A DNA stretch of 64,000 bases from Candidatus Desulfovibrio intestinavium. Its GTDB lineage: Bacteria; Desulfobacterota; Desulfovibrionia; Desulfovibrionales; Desulfovibrionaceae. The translations under genes were made by a program, and so were the position numbers. Positions 27,265-37,008 of the stretch are shown piece after piece (the first letter of the stretch is position 1; each line of letters starts with the position of its first letter). Under the pieces are notes generated by a model that searched no databases, was not told where the DNA came from, and worked only from the letters and a program-made list of their open reading frames with translations. The stretch lies in contig DWZD01000019.1 of assembly GCA_019118345.1 (NCBI GenBank), positions 62,001-126,000 of the forward strand, given 5' to 3'.

Positions 27265-28251
27265 ATGCTGATTGCATTTTGGGCGGTATTGCCGGTTTTT
27301 CTGATCATCGGACTGGGCGTCATGCTGCGGGCGCGGGACATTCTGCCGGACAGCGCGGGCAAGGTGCTGGGCATTTATGTGCTCAAGCTGGCCCTGCCCC
27401 TCCTGCTGCTGCATGTCATGGCCCAGGCCGACCGCAGCACGCTGGCCCACGGCGGCTTCTGGCTGGGGGCGCTGGGCGCGCCGCTTGTCTGCTATCTGCT
27501 GGGCTACGCGGGCGATCGCCTGTTCTGTCGGCGCGGCAGCGGCGCGGCGGTCATTTCCGCTCTGGGCTGCAGCGCCTGCAATACGGCCTTTGTGGGCCTG
27601 CCCATTGTGGAAGGCCTGCTGCCCGGCAATACCGAGGCTCTGGTGGTGGCCGGTCTCATGACGCTCACGCCCAATGTGGTGGTCATCATGGGCCAGGTGC
27701 GGCTGGATCTGCTCAACGGCGTCACCGCCTGGGAAGAGGGGCAAAGCCGGGTCTGGATACTGTTCCGTGCGCTGGTGCTGGGCAATCCCATTCTGCTGTC
27801 CACCGTGGCCGGTCTGACCCTGGCCGTGAGCGGCGCGGGCCTCTGGGCGCCGCTGGACAGGGCCTGCGCGCTGGTGGGCTTTACGGCAGCCCCCTGCATG
27901 CTCATTGCGCTCGGCTTCGATCTGGGGCAAAAGCTCCGCCTCGCCCTGACCCGCAGCGTGGGGCATGCCTTCTGGCGGCAGGCCTGGCTGGTCAGCTGCA
28001 AACTCATCCTCTGCCCGCTCATCTGCTGGCTGATCATGGCCGCGCTGGACGTGACCCCCCTCTGGCTCGGCGTGGGCGTGCTGACCAGCGCTACCGGCTC
28101 GGCGCTGGTGGCCTCGGTGCTGGCGCAGGTCTACAATGCCCTGCCCGAGGAGGCCGCCCTGACCGCCGTGCTGAGCAACGGCGTGAGCCTTGTCAGCCTC
28201 ACGGCCTGCATCTGGCTGCTCCAGTACGCGGGCTACTTTCCGGGCATCTAG
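27265..28251 (+). CDS. AEC-family transporter (auxin efflux carrier/malonate-type)
   Basis: 328 residues from the ATG at 27265 (AGGGGGCAGG upstream). About ten hydrophobic helices in two halves, with the conserved polar SACNTAFVGLPIVEG segment in the first half and a related ATGSALVASVL segment in the second, match the AEC fold (YfdV/MdcF). Members export or take up organic anions such as malonate or amino-acid derivatives; the substrate here is unknown. It stands between ahbC and the Sel1-repeat cluster with its own upstream region. Confidence 0.75.
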   Translation: MLIAFWAVLPVFLIIGLGVMLRARDILPDSAGKVLGIYVLKLALPLLLLHVMAQADRSTLAHGGFWLGALGAPLVCYLLGYAGDRLFCRRGSGAAVISALGCSACNTAFVGLPIVEGLLPGNTEALVVAGLMTLTPNVVVIMGQVRLDLLNGVTAWEEGQSRVWILFRALVLGNPILLSTVAGLTLAVSGAGLWAPLDRACALVGFTAAPCMLIALGFDLGQKLRLALTRSVGHAFWRQAWLVSCKLILCPLICWLIMAALDVTPLWLGVGVLTSATGSALVASVLAQVYNALPEEAALTAVLSNGVSLVSLTACIWLLQYAGYFPGI

Positions 28252-28291
28252 GCCGGGAGGCCACCAGCCGGGCTTCGGTCTGGCTCCCGGC
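28252..28291 (+). terminator. Possible terminator of the AEC transporter gene
   Basis: GCCGGGAG (28252-28259) pairs with CTCCCGGC (28284-28291), with an inner CCAG/CTGG extension and a GC-rich loop. There is no T-tract. Confidence 0.4.
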
Positions 28292-28332
28292 GGCCCTGAA
28301 CAGCTGCGAGGCAGGCGCGGGAGACGGCGACA

Positions 28333-28361
28333 TTGCCACAAGGGAGCAATTCTGCTAGAAA
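28333..28361 (+). promoter_or_regulatory. Promoter of the Sel1-repeat gene cluster
   Basis: TTGCCA, exactly 17 bases, then TAGAAA preceded by TGC. It lies about 75 bases before the first SLR gene and is the only convincing promoter seen between 28.3 and 41.4 kb. Confidence 0.55.
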
Positions 28362-28442
28362 AATCAGTAAGCACCCGCCCGGGGATATCCCCGGGACACC
28401 AGCCCTGCCGCCCTACCGGCCCATGCCATCCGGAGCCATGCC

Positions 28443-30992
28443 ATGCGCCCACGCCAGCAGACCTCGCCCAACGACCCGTTCGCCCGCAACCGCAGGAAAA
28501 CCGGCCCTGACGAGACCGGCACAAACGCCGTGCTCGTTCGGTTCGGCCTTGTCGCCCTTGCCGTTCTCGTCATCGGGATCGCCTGTGCCGTCATGTTCGG
28601 CGGGGAGGAGCCGGTTGACGAAGATTTTGACAATGAAGCCCTGCAGGAGCCTTTCTTCCTGCTCAGCAAGGCCTATTCCTACTACGAAACGGACAATGCC
28701 AAGGCGGCGGCCTACTTCCGCAAGGCCGCCGAAAAGGGCGAGCCGGAGGCCATGTACCGGCTGGCCGGACTGTATGCCGCTGGCGACGGCCTGCCCCACG
28801 ACAACGAACAGGCCCTGAACTGGTATCTGAAAGCCGCCGGGCTGGGAGATGTCGAGGCCCAGAAAGATCTGGCCAGTCTGTATGCCCTGGGCCTCGGCAC
28901 GCCGAAGAACTGGGCCGAGGCGGAGCGCTGGCTCTGCGCGGCCGCCGAACAGGGCGATGCCGAGGCCATGTGCCGTCTGGGCGACCTGTATGCCGCGGGC
29001 GGCGACGGCCTGAAGCAGGACATGGCGCAGGCGCTTGCCTGGTACCGCAAGGCGGCCGAGCAGGGAAGCAGGACGGCGAAATGCCGGATTGGCGTCATGC
29101 TTTTTCAGGGCGACGGCGTGCCCGAAGACAGGGCGAAGGCGCTGGAGTTGTTCCGCGAGGCCGCCAGGGAGGGCGAGCCGACGGCCCGGTTCAATTTGGG
29201 CATCATCCATTACAATGGCTACGGCGTGGACAAGGATATCCATGAGGCCGCCCGCTGGTTTGAGAAGGCGGCAAACGGCAGGCATCAAATGGCGCGGGCA
29301 GCCATGCAGCGGCAAGATATCGCCACGGCCCATCAGGAAAATCTCAAAGCCGAGGAAGAAGCCCGCTATCGCGCCATAGTCGAACCGCTCATGCAGCGTG
29401 CGCGCAAGGGGGAGGCCAAGGCGCAGTTCGGGCTGGGGGCGGCCTATTACTACGGCATGTACGGGCTGCCGCGAGACAAGGCGCAGGCGGCCCTCTGGTA
29501 CGGCAAGGCGGCGGAACAAAACCATCCCAAGGCCTTGCGCAATTTGCCCAAGATGTACGACGAGGGCGACGGCATTCCGCAGGACAGGGCGCAGGCGGCC
29601 TTCTGGTACCGCAAGGCGGCGGAATACAACATCCCCGGCTCCCGGAAGATACTGGCCGAACGGTATTATGCGGGCGACGGCATCCCCCGGGATACGAAAC
29701 AGGCCGTCCACTGGTACCGCCTGCTGGCGGAAGAGAGCGAGGATCCCGGGATCTCCGGCATGTATCTGCGAAAAATCGGGAAGATCTATGCCGAAGGCGA
29801 CGGCATGCCGCGCAATGAGAAGCAGGCCGTCGCCCTGCTGAGCGAGGCGGCGCTGCTGGGCGACGAGGAAAGCCCGCTCCTGCTGGCGCGCCTGTATGCG
29901 GCGGGCAAGGGTCTGCCGCCCGACAAGGGCAGGGCGATCCTCTGGCTTCACTGGGCGGCCTCGGATTTCAACAGAAAAGCCATGCTGGAACTGGAGCGCA
30001 TCTATGCCGAGGGCGACGGCGTACCGCGCAACACCTGGCTGGCGACCGCCTGGTGCCGCGAGGTCTGCGAACGATCCGACCGCCAGTGCACACAGGCGCG
30101 GGACATGCTGCACACGCTGGACGCGGAAGCCGCCATCCCCAAAAAATACGAGCATGCCATGAGCAGGCTGCTGTGGATGCGCATGGCTCTGGCCAAGAGC
30201 GAACTGCTGCAAGCCTGTGGCAAAACGAGCAAAACCGAACAGGGCAAAATCAGGATCGCCCGCATCGCCACACGGCTGGAGTCGGACATTTCCACCGTCA
30301 TAAACGACCTGACGCGCCTGAAGGAAGGCAAGGACGAACTCCCGCCACAGCTGAAAGCACTGATTGAAGCGGACTCCGCCAGAGCGGCGGAAATCTGCCG
30401 CGAGCTCGCGTTTGTCCTGGGACGGCTGGCTGCCGAGGGCGACGGCATGGAAAGGGATCCGGGCCTGAGCCTGTATTATTACCGGCGATCGCTCAAACTG
30501 GGCAACAGCAAGGCGCGGGCCGTCCTGCAACACCATCTCCCGGATATTGCTTCCGCCCCGGACGGCAAGAAGGCGGCAGGCCCCGGCAAAAACGGCAAGG
30601 CGGAACAGTCGGCGCAAGGCCCGGCCGGCGCCGAGGCGCAACGCCTGCTCGCCAAAGGCCGAGCCTGCTGGATCGGCGACGGCGTGCCCCAAAACCGGAC
30701 GCAGGCCGTGAGCTGGTTCCGCAAGGCGCTCGAACAAGGCAGTGCCGAGGCCGCGCGGATACTGGCCCGTTGCAGCTTTTTCGGCGAGGGCACGGAGGAA
30801 AGCGATGCCGAGACCCTGTATTGCCTGCTCATGTATAAGGCGCTGCGCGACACGGACGGGCCGCTGCCCGAGGCCGAACAGGCCCTGAAACGCTGCTGTG
30901 AAATCCAGCTGCCGAATGCTGTCATTCAGGATGTGCGGCAGCGGTGGCTCAAGGATCTGGCCGATATCCGGCTGCGGATGACGGCCGGCTGA
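28443..30992 (+). CDS. Membrane-anchored Sel1-like repeat (SLR) protein A
   Basis: 849 residues. A basic N-terminus (MRPRQQTSPN) is followed by one membrane helix at about 30-52, so the rest is predicted to lie outside the membrane. Roughly 14 SLR units follow, recognisable by WYRKAAEQG and GDGVPQD-type motifs. They are in two blocks separated by a charged linker (AMQRQDIATAHQENLKAEEE). A non-repeat helical region (about 570-655) and a C-terminal module ending in ARILARCSFFGEGTEESDAE and a short helical tail complete it. SLRs are helical-hairpin scaffolds for protein-protein contact. No enzymatic domain is visible and the function is unknown. First of seven same-strand SLR genes. Confidence 0.8.
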   Translation: MRPRQQTSPNDPFARNRRKTGPDETGTNAVLVRFGLVALAVLVIGIACAVMFGGEEPVDEDFDNEALQEPFFLLSKAYSYYETDNAKAAAYFRKAAEKGEPEAMYRLAGLYAAGDGLPHDNEQALNWYLKAAGLGDVEAQKDLASLYALGLGTPKNWAEAERWLCAAAEQGDAEAMCRLGDLYAAGGDGLKQDMAQALAWYRKAAEQGSRTAKCRIGVMLFQGDGVPEDRAKALELFREAAREGEPTARFNLGIIHYNGYGVDKDIHEAARWFEKAANGRHQMARAAMQRQDIATAHQENLKAEEEARYRAIVEPLMQRARKGEAKAQFGLGAAYYYGMYGLPRDKAQAALWYGKAAEQNHPKALRNLPKMYDEGDGIPQDRAQAAFWYRKAAEYNIPGSRKILAERYYAGDGIPRDTKQAVHWYRLLAEESEDPGISGMYLRKIGKIYAEGDGMPRNEKQAVALLSEAALLGDEESPLLLARLYAAGKGLPPDKGRAILWLHWAASDFNRKAMLELERIYAEGDGVPRNTWLATAWCREVCERSDRQCTQARDMLHTLDAEAAIPKKYEHAMSRLLWMRMALAKSELLQACGKTSKTEQGKIRIARIATRLESDISTVINDLTRLKEGKDELPPQLKALIEADSARAAEICRELAFVLGRLAAEGDGMERDPGLSLYYYRRSLKLGNSKARAVLQHHLPDIASAPDGKKAAGPGKNGKAEQSAQGPAGAEAQRLLAKGRACWIGDGVPQNRTQAVSWFRKALEQGSAEAARILARCSFFGEGTEESDAETLYCLLMYKALRDTDGPLPEAEQALKRCCEIQLPNAVIQDVRQRWLKDLADIRLRMTAG

Positions 30993-31055
30993 GCCGGGGC
31001 CGCTGACCGGCAGCTCCCGGCAGTCTGCCCGAACGGCAATGTGAGGTGATGGCGC

Positions 31056-32036
31056 ATGGCACAGCAAGAGCCGCCCCGGAACGATGCGGAACAGATTGCG
31101 AAAGCAACGGAAACGACCGCCCGGGCGACCGAGGCCGCCGAACAGGGGCTTGCCGAGGCCCAGCACGCACTGGGCCTCAGGTACGCCAGAGGCGATGGCC
31201 TGCCGCAGGATATGGCGCAGGCTGCCGTCTGGTTTCGCAAGGCCGCCGAACAGGGGCATGCCGTATCACAGTACGATCTGGGCATCATGTACGATACGGG
31301 CAGGGGCGAGCCGCAGGACAAAACGCTGGCCGTCCAATGGTACCGCAAGGCCGCCGAACAGGGCTATGCCCCGGCCCAGTTCAATCTGGGCGTCATGTAC
31401 AGCGCGGGCGATGGCATCCCCGAGGACAAGACGCAGGCCGCCCGCTGGTACCGCAAGGCCGCCGAACAGGGGCATGCCTCGGCCCAGTACAATCTGGGTT
31501 TCCTGTACAACTCGGGCAGGGGCGTCCCGCAGGACAAGGCGCAGGCCGCCCGCTGGTTCCGCAAGGCCGCCGAACAGGGGCTTGCCGAGGCCCAGTGCCA
31601 TCTGGGCTTCATGTACAATCTGGGCGAGGGCATCCCCGAGGACACGGCGCAGGCCGCCGTCTGGTATCGCAAGGCCGCCGAACAGGGATATGCCCCGGCA
31701 CAGTACAATCTGGGCCTCATGTACGACCACGGCAACGGCCTGCCCGAGGACAAGGCGCAGGCCGCCCGCTGGTTCCGCAAGGCCGCCGGACAGGGGATTG
31801 CCGAGGCCCGGTACAATCTGGGCATCATGTATTATTATGGCGACGGCCTGCCCCGCGACATGCATGAGGCGATCCGCTGGCTCCGCATGGCGGCGAAACA
31901 GGGGGATGTCAAGGCCCGCAAGGCCCTGTGGCGGGACGACATCCGCAAGGCCTTTGCGGCGGATCTCGCGGCAGGCCGGGCGGCACGCACGATAGCCATC
32001 CGGCCTGAGCGCCGCGCAGGAGAAGACCCCGCATGA
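31056..32036 (+). CDS. Sel1-like repeat protein B (free-standing first block)
   Basis: 326 residues with GAGGTGA upstream. There is no signal peptide or membrane helix, so it is probably cytoplasmic. Eight SLR units at an exact 36-residue spacing make up nearly all of it. The C-terminus (LWRDDIRKAFAADLAAGRA) matches the start of the linker that joins the two SLR blocks in the large paralogs, then ends. It therefore looks like an isolated first block of the family. The stop overlaps the start of the next gene (ATGA), suggesting translational coupling. Confidence 0.8.
   Translation: MAQQEPPRNDAEQIAKATETTARATEAAEQGLAEAQHALGLRYARGDGLPQDMAQAAVWFRKAAEQGHAVSQYDLGIMYDTGRGEPQDKTLAVQWYRKAAEQGYAPAQFNLGVMYSAGDGIPEDKTQAARWYRKAAEQGHASAQYNLGFLYNSGRGVPQDKAQAARWFRKAAEQGLAEAQCHLGFMYNLGEGIPEDTAQAAVWYRKAAEQGYAPAQYNLGLMYDHGNGLPEDKAQAARWFRKAAGQGIAEARYNLGIMYYYGDGLPRDMHEAIRWLRMAAKQGDVKARKALWRDDIRKAFAADLAAGRAARTIAIRPERRAGEDPA
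31128..31991 (+). repeat. Eight-unit 108-bp tandem repeat inside SLR gene B
   Basis: The same codon string (CGCAAGGCCGCCGAACAGG and close variants) recurs at 31236, 31344, 31452, 31560, 31668 and 31776, exactly 108 bases apart. A diverged unit at 31884 and a leading one near 31128 keep the same spacing. Units are close at the DNA level and could recombine or slip. Confidence 0.85.
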
Positions 32037-34240
32037 CGCAGAAAACAGCCTCCCTGAACAAAAGGCCAAAAACGGCCGCCCGGACGAAAAACAGGCTCGC
32101 CGCCTGCCTCAGGCGGCTCATGCCCATTGTCTGTCTCGTCGGCATCGCTGTCGCCTACACGCTTCACACCGGCAAGCCCGTCTGGACGCTTTTCCCGCAC
32201 AGGGACACGGGAAAGCTGCTCGAGGAGGCGCGCAGCGGGAACAATGCCCAAGCCCAGTTCACGCTGGGCAGGATGTATTACAAGGGCGACGGCGTGCCAC
32301 GGGATTTGCACGAGGCCGCCCGCTGGTTCCACAAGGCTGCCGAACAGGGACATGCGCCCGCCGAGGAAGCCCTGCGGCGGCAGGATATTCGCCAAGCCCA
32401 CAAGGACAACATCGCGGCCGAATTTGAGGAGTTGGCCCGCCCCCGGCGCGAGGCCCTCCTGCGGCGGGCGCAGGAAGGAGACGCCGAGGCCCGGTACGAG
32501 CTGGGGGAGGCGTACTCCTCCGGCGAACTCGGTCTGCCCGAGGACGAGGCGCAGGCGATCATCTGGTACCGCAGGGCCGGGGAGCAGGATCATGTCGCCG
32601 CGCAGCGTGCGCTGGCCAAAAGATACCAAGACGGCATCGGCGTGCCGAAGGACACTGCCGAGGCGCTGAAGTGGTACCGCAGGGCCGGAGAACTGGGGGA
32701 CGAGATCTCCCGGGAGAAACTGGCCCACATGTATCGCACGGGCGACGGCGTCCCCCGGGATATGCAACAGGCGCTTGTGTGGTACCGCAAGCTGGCGGAA
32801 GGAGGCTCCCTCAACAGCATGGAGGAGATCGCGAAGATATATGCCGCAGGCGACGGCGTCCCCCGGGATATGCAACAGGCGCTTGTGTGGTACCGCAAGC
32901 TGGCGTACCGGGATCCCCACTCCGGGAGCCCGGAAGAGATCGCGAGAATATACGACAAGGGCGACGGCGTGCCGCGCGACACGGCACAGGCTGCCGTCTG
33001 GTACGGCGTGTCGGTACTGCATAACGCCAACGCCGAGTCCGCCTTCCGGCTGGCGCGCATCCATGCCGTGGGCGACGGCGTGCCGCGTGATATGGACAGG
33101 GCGATCCTCTGGCATTACTGGGCGGCGGATCTCGGCAGCATCCCGGCCTTTCTGGAACTGGGGGATATCCATGCCTCAGGCGGCGGCGTACCGCGCGATC
33201 CCTGGCTGGCTGCCGCCCTGTACCGGCAGGCCGGTCGCCGGAACCACTCGTATCAGGAAATCATGCGGAAGAAGCTGGAAAAGCTGCAGGGAGACATCGT
33301 CGGCAGCGAGCCATATGAGGAGGTCATGGATCGGATCCTGACTCTGCGCATGGAGACGGCGCAATTCACCCTGCTGCATGCCTATGACAAGGGATACGCC
33401 ACCCGGCTGGACAGGGCAAAAGTCGCCGCCGTCTATGCCAGCTGCGCGGATGGAAACGTTTTCGACAATCTGGACATACTGGCGCGCCTCAGAAAGGACG
33501 CGGACGGCGATCTGCCGCCGCGGATCCGGGAACTGGCGGACGCCGTCCAGACCGAGGCAAAGGCCATCCGACGCGCCCTCCTGCTGGATCTGGGCCGCTG
33601 GCATGCCGAGGGCGACGGCGTGCCGAAGCATCCGGGCCTGGGCCTCTACTATTATCGCCGGGCGGCCGGACTGGGCGCCGGCGAGGCGCGTGCCGCGCTG
33701 AAGAGGCTGATCCCGGACATTGTCCCCGCCCCCGGAGCGGAAAAGGCGGGACAGTCCGCACAGCCCGCAGGCGAGGATCCGGCGGCGGATCTGCTCGCTG
33801 CCGGCATGGCCTGCTGGAGGGGCGACGGCGTGCCCGAGGACAGGGCGCAGGCCGTGGACTACTTCCGCAAGGCGGTCAAGCAGGGCAATGCCGAGGCCGC
33901 GCGCATCCTGGCCCGTTGCTGCTTTTTCGGCGAGGGCACGGAGCAGAGCGATGCCGAGGCCTATTACCATCTGTTCATGTATGCCCTGCTGCGCGACAGG
34001 TTCGCCCTCCTGACGGACAGTCAGGATGCCGAAAGGTTCATGGTCGGCAACGTGCCGCTGTCCGAGGCCCAAACCTTCCTGCTCGAGGCGGCGCAGCGCA
34101 GCAACCGGCCGCTGCCTGAAACGGAAAAGGGCCTGCTGACGGCCTGCGGAAGCCTGCTGTCACCCCCTGATCAGGGCGACATACTGACGCGAGTGGGAAA
34201 GGATCTGATGGCTATCCGCCAGCGGATGACGGCCCACTGA
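32033..34240 (+). CDS. Membrane-anchored Sel1-like repeat protein C
   Basis: 735 residues, ATG overlapping the stop of gene B, AGGAGA upstream. A Lys/Arg-rich tail precedes one membrane helix at about 29-45. A short first SLR block is followed by the linker (ALRRQDIRQAHKDNIAAEFEE), a longer second block with two nearly identical units (WYRKLA, GDGVPRDMQQALV), a helical non-repeat region, and the C-terminal module ARILARCCFFGEGTEQSDAE. The last 60 residues end AIRQRMTAH, close to the end of protein A (DIRLRMTAG). Predicted to be anchored facing the periplasm. Function unknown. Confidence 0.8.
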   Translation: MTQKTASLNKRPKTAARTKNRLAACLRRLMPIVCLVGIAVAYTLHTGKPVWTLFPHRDTGKLLEEARSGNNAQAQFTLGRMYYKGDGVPRDLHEAARWFHKAAEQGHAPAEEALRRQDIRQAHKDNIAAEFEELARPRREALLRRAQEGDAEARYELGEAYSSGELGLPEDEAQAIIWYRRAGEQDHVAAQRALAKRYQDGIGVPKDTAEALKWYRRAGELGDEISREKLAHMYRTGDGVPRDMQQALVWYRKLAEGGSLNSMEEIAKIYAAGDGVPRDMQQALVWYRKLAYRDPHSGSPEEIARIYDKGDGVPRDTAQAAVWYGVSVLHNANAESAFRLARIHAVGDGVPRDMDRAILWHYWAADLGSIPAFLELGDIHASGGGVPRDPWLAAALYRQAGRRNHSYQEIMRKKLEKLQGDIVGSEPYEEVMDRILTLRMETAQFTLLHAYDKGYATRLDRAKVAAVYASCADGNVFDNLDILARLRKDADGDLPPRIRELADAVQTEAKAIRRALLLDLGRWHAEGDGVPKHPGLGLYYYRRAAGLGAGEARAALKRLIPDIVPAPGAEKAGQSAQPAGEDPAADLLAAGMACWRGDGVPEDRAQAVDYFRKAVKQGNAEAARILARCCFFGEGTEQSDAEAYYHLFMYALLRDRFALLTDSQDAERFMVGNVPLSEAQTFLLEAAQRSNRPLPETEKGLLTACGSLLSPPDQGDILTRVGKDLMAIRQRMTAH

Positions 34241-34301
34241 GCCTGCGCCGCGGCAAGCCCGACAAACAGGCGGCCCGAGGGCTGCAGAGGAGGATGCGCA
34301 C

Positions 34302-36832
34302 ATGGCAGAGGAAAAACGCTCCCAGAGCACAACAGAAAAACCGGCTCCCCCCACGGAAAAAAATGGGGAACAAGCGTAACAGGACGCCCAAAAGAAAAAT
34401 CCGGCGGCCACCTTTTTCAGGGTAATTCTCGGCATCATCTCCCTGTGCATAATCTGGTTCACCTATGCGGTAAAGACAGGGCACTTTGACCAGCACATCC
34501 GCTCCCGGAAGAACACCGTCAACGTCGAGCGGGAGCTTGCCCTGGGATTTGCCTACTATAAGGGGGTGGGCATGCCCATAGACCTGGTATTCGCCCTTTC
34601 CCACTTCCTCGAAGCGGCCCGTGCGGGCAATGCCGAGGCCCAGTTTCAGGTGGGGAGCATGCTTGCCGAGGGCAGCCTGCGCATCGACAGGGATATGGGC
34701 GTGGCGCGCGACTGGCTGCGCAGGGCCGCCGGGCAGGGTCATGCCGAGGCCTGGATCGCCCTGGGCGACCTCTATGCCAAGGGAGCGGACGGAAGCCCGC
34801 AGGACAAGGCCGAGGCGGCGGACTGGCTGCGCAAGGCCGCCGGCGAAGGCAATGAAAAGGCGCAGGCCGTCCTGAAAAATCTCGAAGAAGATATGGCGGG
34901 GGATGCGCTGCCCGAGGCGGAGCAGCTCGCCCGGGCATATGCCTGCCTCGAGGGCAGGGACGTGCCGCAGGACAAGGCCGCGGCGGCACGCTGGTTCCGC
35001 AAGGCCGCCGCCAAGGGCAATGTTGATGCGCAATGGCGGCTCGCCACCCTGCTCCATGACGGCGATGGCGTGGCGCAGCACAAACGCGAAGCGGAGGACT
35101 GGTTCCGCAAGGCCGCCGAAAAGGGCCATGCCGACGCCCAGTATCAGCTTGCCATGATATGCAAGGAAAGCGAAGGCGTGCGGCAGGACATGAAGCAGGC
35201 TGCCGAATGGTTCCGCAAGGCCGCCGAGCAGGGCCATGCCGGGGCCCAGTACCAGCTCGCCCTCATGTGCCGAAGCGGCGAAGGCCTGCCGCAGGACACG
35301 GCGCAGGCTGCCGAATGGCTCCGCAAGGCCGCCGAGCAGGGACTTGCCGAGGCCCAGTGCAGTCTGGGCGCCATGCTCTTCAAGGGCAACGGCGTGCCGC
35401 AGGACAAGGCGCAGGCTGTCGAATGGTTCCGCAAGGCCGCCGCACAGGGCAATGCCATGGCGCAGAACAATCTGGGCTTCCTCTGCAACACGGGCGATAG
35501 CGTGCCGCAGGACAAGGCGCAGGCCCGGGAATGGTTCCGCAAGGCTGCCGAACAGGGCCTGGACGAGGCGCAGTACCATCTGGGCATCATCCACTTCGAG
35601 GGCGACGGCGTGCCGCAGGACCTGCACGAGGCGGCCCGCTGGCTGGAGAAGGCGGCGCATCAGGGACATAAAGAGGCCTGGCAGCTTCTGTATCATGGGG
35701 ACGAAAAACTTCAGGCGGCCCACAAGGATAACCGCAAGGCGGAGTATGCGGAACAGGAGCGGGCCAACCGCGAGAAACTCATACGGCAGGCGCAGGCCGG
35801 CGACGCGGAAAAGCAGTATGAACTGGCGGAGTCCCATGCTCTCGGCCTTCACGGTCTGTCCCCGGACATATCGCAGATCATCTTCTGGCTCCGCAAGGCC
35901 GGGGAACAGAACCATCTCCAGGCCCAGACCTGGCTGGCCAGAATATATTATGACGGCGAGAAGGTTCCGCAGGACAAGGCCGAAGCCGCCGTCTGGCTTC
36001 GCAAGGCCGCCGGGCAGGGCGATGTCAAATCCCGGGAGAAGCTGGCCCGCATGTATCACACGGGCGACGGCATCCCCCGGGACGTGAAGCAGGCCATTTT
36101 CTGGTATCGCAAGCTGGCGGAGGGGGCTCCGCGAGCAGCATGATGGAAATCGCCAAATTTTATGCCAAGGGCGACGGCGTGCCGCGCGACATGGCGCAGG
36201 CGATCGCCTGGAGCCGCGAGGCGGCCGTGATGGGCGACAAGGATGCCCCGTTGCGGCTGGGACGCATGTACGCGGAGGGCAACGGCGTGCCGCGCGACAT
36301 GCACAGGGCGATCCTCTGGTATCACCTGGCGGCGGAGGCCTTCAGCGACGAGGCCATACTGGAACTGGGGCGCATCCATGCCGAGGGCGACGGCGTGCCG
36401 CGCGACAAACTGCTGGCGGCGGCATGGTACAAGCGCATCTCCACCATGGACTATCGGCTTGAGGAAAAGGTGCGGAAGGCCTTGCAGGCGCTGAAAGCGG
36501 ATGGGCGCCTCCTTGAGGATTGGAAAGACGTCATCGAAAGCGTTCAGACCGCACGCGTGGCGGTGGCCCGATTTGAACTGTTCCGGGACGGCGACAAAAC
36601 GGGCAAGACCGGGCAGGGCAGGGAAAAGTTCGCCTGGCAGTGCCACGACGCGGAACGGATCTGTTCGGGATTTCTGGAGGAGACGTGGCAAAACCTGAAG
36701 AAAGCCGGGAACAATGTCCCGCAGCCCATCAAAGACATGGCCGCCGCCGCGAGCCTCGAGGCGGAGAAGGTCTGCCATGCCGCCAAGGCCGCCGGCAGCG
36801 CGGAGCAGCCTGCGGAAGCCCAGCCGCAATGA
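34302..36832 (+). pseudogene. Disrupted membrane-anchored Sel1-like repeat gene D
   Basis: An ATG at 34302 with GAGGAGG upstream starts a frame that meets TAA at 34377 (codon 26). The same frame then continues with a membrane helix (FFRVILGIISLCIIWF) and the SLR array to 36143. There it ends early, in YRKLAEG followed by APRAA, and the paralogous sequence resumes one frame over at 36140 (MMEIAKFYAKGDGVPRDM). Restoring one G in the G-run at 36122-36126 would join the halves, as in gene C (KLAEGGSLNSMEEIAK). The two lesions make this one broken gene of about 843 codons. Fragments of 525 residues (GTG start at 34566, no membrane anchor) and 230 residues could still be made. The terminal module of A, C and F is absent. 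Confidence 0.8.
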
Positions 36833-36882
36833 GCCGCTGACGGCGTTGCTTGCGGCCCCTCCCCGTCAACCTGATCAACGGC

Positions 36883-36910
36883 CCGGGGCAAGCGGGATGT
36901 CTTGCCCCGG
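36883..36910 (+). terminator. Strong hairpin between SLR genes D and F
   Basis: CCGGGGCAAG and CTTGCCCCGG form a perfect 10-bp stem with an 8-base loop, about 100 bases before the next SLR gene. No T-tract follows; it may attenuate or protect the transcript. Confidence 0.4.
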
Positions 36911-37008
36911 ACTCCCGACGACGGCAGGGCGGCAGGCCATGACCCTGAAGAAATGGCGGCGGACGGTACCCGTTCCGCCGGCCCGGGCACAGCGCAGGAG
37001 GAAAAAAC

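Noticed and set aside
31128..31991. Regular direct repeats that might be taken for a CRISPR array
   Set aside because: The period is 108 bases with no unique spacers, and every unit is an in-frame SLR. No cas genes are present.
34294..34440. ATG at 34294 as an alternative start for SLR gene D
   Set aside because: It is in a different frame and yields a short basic peptide without SLR sequence; the ATG at 34302 is in frame with the membrane helix and repeats.
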